Positions 13,101 to 25,100 of a stretch of 64,000 bases of DNA are shown one piece after another. The position numbers were made by a program, and so were the translations under genes. The stretch's first letter is position 1, and every line of letters starts with the position of its first letter. A model generated the notes under the pieces. The model was not told where the DNA came from. It was given only the letters and a program-made list of their open reading frames with translations, and searched no databases. The stretch is from Camelus bactrianus (Eukaryota; Chordata; Mammalia; Artiodactyla; Camelidae), in contig NC_133549.1 in assembly GCF_048773025.1 (NCBI RefSeq), forward strand, positions 45,880,966-45,944,965, given 5' to 3'.

Positions 13101-16100
13101 AGGTAGTTGCCTTTAAGGAATTTCATATAGATTCTTTTGTGCCTGGCTTCTTTTATTGAGCATATTTTTGTCTTTTTTTTTTTTTAAATTGAAGTATAGC
13201 TGCTGTACAATATTATATACATTACAAGTGTACAATACAGTGATTTACAAATTTTAAAGGTTATACTCCATTTATAGTTATTATAAAATATTGGCTATAT
13301 TCCCTGTTCTGTATGATATATCCTTGTAGCTTTTTTATACCTAATAGTTTGTACCTCTTAATCCTCTACCCCCACATTGCCCATCTCCCCTTCCCACTGG
13401 TACCCACTAGGTTGTTCTCTGTGAGTCTGCTTTTTTGTTTATTCGCTGGTTGGTTGTATTTTTTAGATTCCACATACAAGTGAACCATACAGTATTTGTC
13501 TTTCTCTGTTTGACTTATTTCACTTAGCATAATGCCCTCTAAGTCCATCCACGTTGCTACAAGTGGAAAAATTTTATTATTTTTTATGGCTGAGTAGTAC
13601 TCCATTATAGATACAGACTACATCTTTATCCAGTCATCATCTGTCAATGGACACTCAGATTGCTTCCATATCTTGGCAATTGTAAACAATGCTGCTATGA
13701 ACATTAAGGTGCATGTATCCTTTCAAATTAGTGTTTTTGTTTTTTTTTCAGATATACATGCAGGAGTGGAATTGCTGGGTCATGTGGCGGCTCCATTTTC
13801 ATTTTTTTGAGAAACCTCCATACTGTTTTCCATAGTGAATGTACCAATTTACATTCCCACCAAGAGTGTACAAGGGTTCCCTTCTCTCCACATCATCACC
13901 AACATTTGTTATTTGCATTCTTTTTGATGATAGCCATTCTGACAGATGTGAGATGATATCTCATTGTGATTTTGATTTGTATTTCCCTGATGACTAGCAA
14001 TGTTGAGCATCTTTTCACGTGCCTGTTGATCATCTGCATTTTCTCTTTGTAAAAATGTCTACTCAGTACTTCTTCCCACTTTTTAATCGAGTTTTTTGGG
14101 TTTTTGGTATTAAGTTGTATGAGCTGTTTACACAGCTCAGCATGTTTCTGCTATTCATCCATGTTGTTCTATGTATTAATAACATAGTCCTTTTAATTGG
14201 TGAATAGTGTTCCAATTAGCCACATGGATGGACATTTAGATTGTTTCCAGTTAGGCACTACTATGAATAAATGGTATGATAAATATTCATTTCAAGTCTT
14301 TGTGTGGGTATCTGCATTCATTTCTCTTGGTAAATACCTAAGAGCAGAATTCTTAGATCATATGGTAAATGCAGGTATATTTTTATAACAAACTGCTTTC
14401 CATTAGAGTTTTAGGGTAACATTCTAAATAAAAAATTTATAATCAGTTATTCATTTGCACACACTATATTTTGGTTTATAAAATCAAAGGCTTCACAGAA
14501 GCAGTGGCTTATATATATGACTACACAAAAAAATACACTAGAATATTATCACATATTCAAACATACCATAATAATGTCTAGTTTTTGGAATCAGTTTTTT
14601 AAATTATTTTCAACAGGCTAGGTGGGGAAATGTATGTGACAAACTTTCAAATTATACATTCTACTTCTCTTCTCAAGTTAGTCAGATTCCCTGGGTATGC
14701 GGCAGCAGGGAGGAATAAAGGGTAAGATTTCTGCTTCAGACCATTATGGAATACAAGGAATCAGATTTTCCCTCTTGCCCTAATTAGAAAAATAAGTATT
14801 AAACAACAGTTTTTAGAAATTGGAAAACAGGCAGCAACAGACCACGGTCCTTATGAGAAAGAAAACAAAGTAACAGTGCAAGTGCCTGACCTTACAGCTT
14901 GGAGTTTCCAGGTCTCCGTGCTGGGAAGGAGTGCCAAAACAGAGCCCACCAGGTCTTGCTAAGTTGAGGAAACAGAATTTGAAGTTGGGGAGTCCAAGAC
15001 AGCTAGAATTTGCAAATCAGAGTACCAGAGAGGAGGGAGCTACAGAGGCTTTGGCTGGATACTGATTTGTGCATGCATGTGATTAAACTATAGTGGCCAT
15101 GGAAAGAAACACCAGGAAAAAAACAAACAAAACATTCTCAAAGATCACACTGGACTGACCAGCCAGAGTGGAAAGACCTCCTAATAGACAGGGTATCAAC
15201 TGGAGTCCTTAGGGTAATGCCTTGGTAGTAATGATAAATCAGCCCTAAACTAAAGGCTGTCCTGGATGCACTCCAAAGATTATTAGATCCAAAGGATCAA
15301 ACCAATTCAAAATAACTTAACTATAAACCAAACCAAAAAATATTTAAAGTAATACAAAAAAGTCCAACTTCCAACCATGTAAAAATCACAATATCTGGTA
15401 TACAATAAAAATTACCAGGGATGTAAAGAAGCAAGAAAATACAAACAATAATGAGAAGAAAAATTAATCAACACAAATGGCATAGAAGTGTCAGACAATA
15501 GGATTATAACTCAGGGATGATAAAACTGCTGTTACAAATATACTCAAGAAGTTAGAGAAAAGCAGGAGCATGATAAGAGAAACTAAAGATCCAAATCAAA
15601 TGTATACAGATGAAAATTTCTAAAATTATAAATATAAAAGATGGAATTGACAGCAAATTACACACTGCAGAGGAAAAAATAAGTGAACTTTAAGCTATAA
15701 TAATATAAAACTATACAAAATGAAATAGGGAGAGAAAAGAATTACTTCCCCCCTAAAGAAAAGCATAAATGAAATGTGGGACATGGAAAATATCAAGCAA
15801 TGTATGTTTAATGGACATCTCAGAAGAAAGGGGGGACAGCAGACAATAAAACTGTTGAAGAAATAAAAGCTAAAATTTCCCCAAAATTGATAGAAAACTA
15901 TAAATGCACAGACACATTAAGCTCAATGAGTGCCAAACAGAAGGAACATGAGGAAAATCCTACCACAGCATATCATAATCAAATTCGTGAAAATCACATA
16001 GAGGAAAGTCTTGAAAGCATTTGGTAAATAAAAGAATTCACTGAAGGCTGAAAAAGTCAACAAAGACTTGGAAGAAAGGAAAACGTCTAATCTTTAAAGG

Positions 16101-19100
16101 GTTACTAAGTAAGTAAGAAGTAGAAATATGATAACTGCCTTACAAGTGAAGGTAGTAACAAGAGCAAAGGCAGGAAGGCAGGAATTTAAAAGACAAATTT
16201 GATTATAAAATAGAGAATGGTATAAAGAAAAACTTGTTCCAAACATTGTCTAGAACAGGACTTTTGGCATAATATTTTTATAAACTCCTTCTGGGAAGAA
16301 ATTACCATTCCTGGTAAAAAGCTTAATCTATTTTGGATGAATTTTAACAAGTTTAACAAAGCTTTCCTGGGAACTTAGCTATCTTCCTACTCAGCTGTCA
16401 ATCAGTCAAGAGTCTACAGATCATTAGCCAGGTGTTCTTTTCTTATCTAATCACTCTTTCAACTGGCCTGGTTCACTCCTCCTTGGCAGCAGGATTGAAA
16501 TAAAACTTTGACATGTTCTCAAAACTAAATTTCTAAAAAGCTTCTCTCATACCATGAAGTTTTCTCTCATGAAAGAATAAATATGAATACATTCACCAAA
16601 TCCTACAAGAGTTCTGGGATGAAGGACTGTAATAAAAATTTTAAAAAATAAAGTACTTGTGTTCAGCCTTTCTTCTCTCACAATGTCTAAAGAATATTCA
16701 ACCTCTGTCTGTTTGGCTCCAGATTCTTGTATTATTCTCATCAGGATCATGAATGGAAAAAGCTGTAGACCAGGAAAATGACCAAAAAAAAGTTAGGAAT
16801 TTTTATACTGGAAGTAAAGAACAATCTAGAAGAAGAAAAAGATTACATTCAGAGAGCCCAAGAAGGGGAAAAGGAGTTAAGGACCAAGTTGTCTTGCTTT
16901 AGGAGAAGTGTGATTTGTTTGGCAGCAAATCAGAGACTATATTTTGAAGAACAGCAGCCTTGCAGAAGACTGAGATGGGGAAGGGCAGAAGCAGAAAGGG
17001 AAGAATTTAAGATGTTTTGCTGGGTATTAAGTATATATATACATATTTTAAAACATATTCTTAATAACAGTAAACCAACTAGTTGACAGCCAGTAGTTGT
17101 ATGGCATAAAAGGCCAGAACAAATACATCTTAAGTACATATTAAATGTCAAGAAAGGAGAAATAACTGCTCTATCATGTTAAGAAAAGGCAGACGAGGGT
17201 GGGCAAAATAGATAAAGGGGAAAGGTACAAACCTCCAGTTATATAATAAGTAAGTCACAGGGATGTAGTAAACATTATAAGGAATATGGTCAATAACATT
17301 GTAATAACTTTGAATGGGGACAGATGGTTACTAAACTTATCGTGATCATTTCATAACAAATGCAAATGTCAAATTATTACATAGTGCACCTGAAACTAAA
17401 ATAATATTGTATGTCAACTATATTTCAATAAAAATATGCATAACACTTAGGCATAACAATTCTTCCCTGCAGTTTTAAGATTCATCACTGGAATTAAAAA
17501 AAAATAACAAACCTATTTCTTTATCTAATTCCCTGATCTCTTTCAAGTGAAACAGTAAGCAAAATTAAATTTAAATTTAAAATATAAACAGTGTGCCTGA
17601 TGATCACTAAAATACTTACGATGGTCGATCCTCAAGAATCAGGGCAGTAGTAGAGAGTGGCTCAAATTCAAAATTCTTCCGTCTTGAAGACTGAGGTGGT
17701 GGTTTACAGGCTCTCCCTGTTCGTGCTTCATATTCCTAAAGGAGATAAAAATATATTTATGCAGAGACTTTTCCAATTTTCAGTTTGTTTTCCTGTATTT
17801 GTATCATTAAAGATATTATGCTATAAGGAGTATATACAATTCATACATTAATTTGGTAAAAATGTCAGGTAGTCAAAAAAAGTCACTTTTTCTCTCTGAA
17901 GCAATCTAAATTATGAATTCATATTACATGCAAAGTATGAAAGTATGTTAAGAGAGGGGAAGACAGAAATGCACTAATTAGGTAAGGTTTTAGAAGATGT
18001 TCTCAACTGCCTTCTACAGTATCAGCTATGCCAACTGCAGCTCTGAATAATGTACAAGAAGGAAAGTCTAATTCTAAACTTTCAGGCAGATCAATGATGG
18101 AAATATTGACACGAGATACAGTTACTCCCACTGGATGCTTTAAAGATCTCTCTCAATGGTGACACTGAACCTCTTATCAAATGCTGGCTTTAGATTTCAA
18201 TTTACTCTGAAACTAACTACTGTAAATCTACCTACTTACTGTAAATTTAAACAATTCACCAACAAGCCTTATCCAAAAACATGGACAAAGATTGTCAAAT
18301 ACTTCACTAAAAATAACAAGTTGTTACTACAGTATTTTTCTCATTCGACTGAATTGATAATCCTCTTTTAAAAGAAAAGAAGTTAATTTGACATGATATG
18401 TTCTTGGTGGACACATTTAAATCTCTACATTTGAGAATTTTTTCATAAATGTTCACAAGCTTTTGCCGAAATTTATTTCTAGAAATCTGCAAAAGATCAG
18501 TAACAAGATTATTGGCTTGTAATTTTCAGAACCCACACTTTTCCCTTTCTTAAAAAAAAAATAATCAAGCTAGTGTTTGATCATCTCCAGATAACAAATA
18601 TATTTTTCATGACATTCACAAAGACTACCCAGTGATTTCATGAGTAGATCTGCAAGTCCATTGGCAGCTAGAGAAGGCATTAATTTAAATGAAGAAAATT
18701 AAATGCACTTAAAGTGGTCAAGTGTTTCACCTGCTAGCTGCTTTCCTACCATAGCCTATAATTCTTCTAAAATTATTATCCTTTCTAACCCAAAGACTCT
18801 TTCTCCCTACTGAATCTGACAGTGGCAAAATATGAACTGATGGTTCTATCTCTCTTAAAAATTTGATAATCTTGTTGAAGCTTAATATTATTTGACATTA
18901 CTTTAAAAAACAATTTATGTTGTCCTAAGCATTTTCTGTAAACTTCAAACTTGCTTTATGGTTCCTGCCACTGCTTATAAAGGTTTATACTATTGTTTTA
19001 TAATTGTCTTCAGTTCTGCATCTCTCCTTCCAGCTACTAAATCTACGCTGTTAATCTGAGAGTTCCTTTGCACGACTGCATTGGATTTTGAGAGACTTTT

Positions 19101-22100
19101 TTTCTCAAATTATTTAGGACTGTGCATGCTGATTTTTTACTAACTCCCACCCCAAAGAATTGTACAGTGTCAAAAGCCATGGGGTCACTCTTCTCCACTC
19201 TTAAAATTTTCTTTCCTAATATCTAGGATATACATGTAATTATGATCAATGTTTCTTTTCTTCATTACAAACTCAAGTGTAACAAATCCCCTTTTCGGCT
19301 AGTGTTTTTCTTATTAAAAAATCATAGATGCTAGATACATATGAGGTTTGTAATCACTTAAATGGCACTTTGTTTTCCCACAGCATGACCTGGTCTCACT
19401 GCCAGACAGAATGCATTGAGTATTATCCAGTAAAGCATTTTCCATGCAAACAAATGCCAGTGCATAGACAGCAAAATAAAACTTCTAAATCAGTATATTA
19501 ATAATAACAACTAGCATTTACTGACACAGCATACTACGCACTGTTTCAAACATTTAACATATTTAATCCTTGAGACAATCTTGTGAGGTACCTAACTCAC
19601 AGTAGAGGAAACTGAGACACAAAGATGTGCAGTCACTTGCCAAAGGTCATAAATCGCAGGCAGGGTAAGCTCCAGAGCCTGGCCTTTTAACAATCTATTA
19701 TCTTACTATATTAGCAGACAGCCAAGTAGCTATCTATGACAATTTAAAATAATGAGGTAGATGAAATCATTCAGTGAGAGGATAATGGGGAACTTTAAAA
19801 TGGGGAGATCAGGCTAACAATACTTCAATCACCGATCCATCTAAACAGTACCAAAAAAGACCACCAGATAGTATGTGTTTTCTGATGCAATATGAAGTAC
19901 ATGCCACCATTCTTGAAATATTCTTACCAAAAGAAAAATCAAATAAATATTAAGCCTCTAGAATTGTGCTTTCCAATAAGGTAGTCAAAAGAAGTGATAA
20001 CCAAATAAGTCATATACTCTCAAATATAAACAGAAAAATATCAAGGAATTTGAACTATTAGGAAGTTCTCCTCTAGAGGGCTGGACTAGAAATGAAGGGC
20101 ACTTGTCCAACTTTATAAAGTACTGTTTGACTTTTCTTACAAGAGAAAATAAAGTTGTTTGTAAGATTATTTATACTCATGGTGGATAATTGGCAAAGAT
20201 TTTATTGAAGGGTTGGAATCAGAACAGGGGCAAAAATAATAGGTATTAATTACACAGACAGAAAGTATTGGAAAGAACAATCCAGGGGGAGCAAGCAAAG
20301 GCGTGGATCAGGGAAATACATTAATCTCACTGAATATGAACAAGGATGGGAAATAAGTGTAGGCTAAATTAAGGGGCCCTTCATTGGCAAAAATATTTGG
20401 AATTCATGATGAACAAAATGGAGAACCACTGAAAGTCTGAACAAAAAAATGAAAAGTCTCCTATTAAAAATTAACTGAGTAAGTACACATTTAATATAAA
20501 AGGCAACACAAAATGAAGTACATAAATATTTATTTATGTATTCACCTTACGAATGAGCCTTATTCAGAACTGTCACTCAAATATTTTTCACATGAGAAAA
20601 AGAAAGTTGTATTCTAGTGTTTCCTATCAGAGCTCCTTAGCTTAAAAATGCTTAAAATTTCTAGACTGTAATTTTTTTTAAAAGCTTAAAACATGGTATC
20701 AATTCATCCATATCTGAATATAAGATAGATTTATTTATCTTTAATGATTCAAATATTTGCCAAATAAAGATGTTAATGTGATTAAAATTGCAAATTGTAT
20801 TAGAAATAGTCAACTGAATTAGAAATAGTAAAATACTAAGTATCAGCACTTTCAAAATTAATCACAAAGTGATATCAAACACATTTAGGCAAACTGATTA
20901 GACCACAAGACTGAATAGTCCATACACTCAGCTAACTTTGGACTCTGACTAAGAGGCTCATAGCGTCAGTCAGACTCCACTGCTCTACCACTCTCAGCTA
21001 AGCCCTCCTGCTTCATGTGGAGGCTGGTTGCTGCTCAGAGAAAGGACTGCACAGCAATGCGAGTTGTCACATCCTTATAGTGTAACTTTCAAAGATCCTC
21101 CGGTTGCTCTTTTAATAACTCTCACAAAAGAGAAAGAAAAGATCCTTCCTGGAAGTTCCCAGTAAACATCCCATTCCACAGGCAATTACAAAGACCTGAG
21201 AAAGACAGACAACAAGTTTCTTCTGTATAGCACAGGGAGCCATATTCAATATCTTGGAGTAACCTATAATGAAAATAAATACGAAGAGGAATATATGTTC
21301 ATATATATATGACTGAAACATTATGCTGTAAATCAGAAATTGACACACTGTAAACTGACTATACTTTGATAAAAAGACTTCACATCAAAAAAAAAAAAAA
21401 AGACCTGAGAAATATGCTTTATCTATGAGTTAAAGTTAATCAAGGTGTATCCCTGTAGCTGAGGAAAATCAGATGACTCTTAAATAACTCAAGCAGAAGG
21501 CAGTAGAGAGAGATAACAGCGCTCAAATTATTGATAAGTAGTTGATATACATAAGCCTTCATTTAAAAATACAAACAAAAAGTATCTCATGAGTAGAATT
21601 CCTGAAGTCATTTTCACTTTAAATCTGTGTATCATGTCATAAAAAACCCATATATTTATTCTATAGAAATTTAACAATGAGCAAAATAATGATAATTTTC
21701 TTATTAAAAAAAAACTTTACAATAGTAAAAAGCAACTGGAAATATCATAGTCCAAGGAAAACAGTAAATAACTAGCTATAATACATTCACTGTTTGAAAA
21801 TACTGTACCAATCTGCCTCATTTCCTGACAACAAAGGTCAGTTTTACCTGACTTATGACTGGTTGGGAGCTACTTACCAAGTGTTAAGACAAGAGGCAAT
21901 CAGTTTTTCTTTTAACATGGGAATGTATTTCTATGAGGTGTTGTAATAAAGCCTGTTTCTTTAATTTATTCTTCATTTTCCACTCAAAATATTGTCCTAT
22001 GACATATGTTTACTTTCACTGAGGTAATTAGAACAGTAGATGAAACCACTGCTAGGGGTAAGCTGGCAAATAACTGTAGGATAATTTATTCTAGCTACTG

Positions 22101-25100
22101 TAAGAAAATTTGAGTCAAACAGGCAATTAATTTTAAGCCTGATCAAAAGATGCTGTTATCTCCATGAGCATAAAGTAGAAACAATGACTTCTAATTCCAA
22201 GGCAAAAAAATACTGGATTCACATAAATGAAAATGATGTTTTTCCTCAAAATAATCTGTTAGAAAAGAGGGATCACATTTGTTTAACAACATCTCTAATA
22301 GTATGGGTGCTTTCTCTCTATTGATTTCAACAGCAAAGCATTATTTGGAGAAGGTGCATTATCCTGAGATTCTCCCAGTCAATGCTAGTTTGAAAGGTTT
22401 TTATAATTTTTACTGAAGTATAGTTGATAAACAATATTGTGTTAGTTTCAGATGTACTGCATAGTGATTCAATATTTTTGCAGATTACACTCCACTTTAG
22501 GTTATTACAAGATAATGGGTATAATTCTCGTGCTATACAGTATATCCTCATTGCTTATCTATTTTATATACAGTAATTTGTATCTGTTAATCCAATACCC
22601 TCAATTTTCCCCTCCTCTCTTCCCTCTCCCCACTTTGGTAACCACAAGTTTGTTTTCTGTATCTGTGAGTCTGTTTCTGTTTTGCAAATACATTCATTTA
22701 TATTATTTTTTAGATTCCACATATAAGTATATCATACAATATTTGACTTTCTCTGACTGAAAGGTTATTTTTGATTAGTGGGTTTTTCTGCTGTTTTGTT
22801 TAATTGGAGTAGGAGAGGAAGAAAATAAGCAAGGAATACAAATAAGCAAGGATTCCAGGAGGTAGAACCATTCAATTGCAAACTATCATAAAGGGTCTTT
22901 TAAACATTACCTTCAAAAACAATATAGTAAGAGACTAGGTTGTAGAGATCAAAATTTTATACTTATATTTTTTAAGAAAGAGATTTAAAGGAAAATTTTT
23001 AGGCAGAAAGACTATATCTTATGGAAACATAAATCTACACAAAGAAATAAAAAGCAACAGAAGTAGTAAATACAGAAAGATATTTTAGAAAAGACAAATA
23101 AAAGATAAACACATGAAAGCCATTTTTTAAAGTATATTTGACTGCTTAAAGCAAAAATAATATCAGCATACTGAGGGGTTTACAGCACAAAATCAGAAGG
23201 GAGAGAATGGCAGTATATATACTGTTGTAAGGTTATTACATTGTGTTCAAAGTGGTATAACATTATTTGAAGATAGACTGTGATCAAGATAAATACCGTA
23301 AGTCCTACTGCAGCAGTTCTCAACAGTGTCCCAGAGATGCTTTCATGAGGTCTGTAGAGTCAAAACTATATTCCTAATGGTGCTAACAGTTTGTCAATGT
23401 GTTGACAATGGCATTAATTTTGCTAAAGCAATTCTGAATAAAACTATTGATGCCCCAGCATAAATCAAGACAATGGCACCAAACAGTATTACTAATCACT
23501 GTATTTATTCTTCATGACATGCACTCACAATTTAAAAAAAAGGGGGGGGGAGGGTGCTAGCCAATTCCTCTTAAGATTGTCCATGATAAAACAGTAAAAT
23601 GTATTAATTACATTAAATCTTGACCTATGAGTAAACATCTCTTAAATATTCTATGTGATTAAAGGAGAAGTATACCTAAGGAACTTGTGCTACACACCAA
23701 AGTACAGTGGTGTCTAGAGGAAAAGCACATGTGCAATTATATGAATGGTGAACTGGTCAAACCCCTTTTATCATGAACACTATTTTTACTTAAAAGAAAA
23801 ACTGATTGCAAACTATATTGTAATTCAGATGTGAATATATCTGGCAGACATTTTCTCAAATTCAGACAAAGTGAGCACTTCATCTCTGTGGTATTCCTCC
23901 CCAAAAAACAAAACTCAGTCAAGTCCTGTGGAAATCATCAGACACACCCAAACTGAGGATGCAACATAATAAGAAATACATATTTGGTCTCTGCCCATTT
24001 CCTGGCACATAGGCTTTGAAACCCTTGATATCTCTAATGTGTCTTTTTGTATGCTAATGAGATGACTAGTGGCTGAATGTCCCTGGATATTCTCAGGATA
24101 GGGGCTAGTTGCCAAAGGTACTAATCATATAATTACAGGGTTAGAAATTTCAGCTTTACCCCCTGACTTCTGGAGGAGTTTTGGAGGTTGAGCTAATCAC
24201 TAAAACCCAATGATTTAATCAAGTGTGCCACTATAGTAAAGCCTCCATTAAAAATCCTAACTGAAGGGGTTCAGAGTGCTTCTGGGTTGGTGAACACACC
24301 ATAGTACTAGAAGGGTGACGTACCCAGAGCGTGCGTGGAAGTTCCATGTCCTTTCTCATAAACCTTGCCCTGTGTATCTCTTTCATCTGGCTGTTTACGA
24401 GTTGTCCCCTTTTTATAATAAACTGGTAATCTAGTGAGCCATCTATTTTCGTGAGCTCTGTGAGTGGTTCTAGCAAATTAACAAACCCAAGAAGGGTGTC
24501 ACAGGCATCTCCAATATACTGCTATTGGTTAGAAGTACTAGAAGCCTGGATTTGTGACTGGCATCTGAAGTGGGAGGCAGTCTTGTAGGACTAAGGCCTT
24601 AACTTGTGGGATGTGATGGTAAGTACAGGATAACAACGTCAGAATTAAATCAATTTGTAGGACATCCATCTGGTGTTGAAGAATTGGTCAAAGTGGAAAA
24701 AAAACCTGACATAGTCACTGTCAGAAATACTGAGGGAAGAAAATAAATAATAGTTCTTCTTTTAAAAGACATTTTGGAAAATATCTGACCAGTATTCCCC
24801 AAAAGTGTCACAGTCATAAAACCAAGGAAAGATTAAGAAACTATTAAGGGGCATAGAGACAAAGAAACATGATAATGAAATACAGTGTGGTATCCTGGAC
24901 TAAATCCTGAAACAGAAAAAGGACATTAGCAGAAAAACTGGTGAAATCCAAATGAAATCTGGAGTTTTAAATGTTGGCTTCTTAGTTTTGACAAATGTTC
25001 AAGGTAATGTAAAAAGTTAACATTAGGGAAAACTAAGTGAGGAGTATACAGGAACTCTCTATATTTTCTTTTCAACCTTTCTGTATATCTAAAATTATTC

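Noticed and set aside
16778-17086. 102-codon plus-strand frame with charged residues
   Set aside because: No domain is recognised, there are no splice signals in phase with TBC1D12, and it overlaps other chance frames. It is probably repeat-derived.
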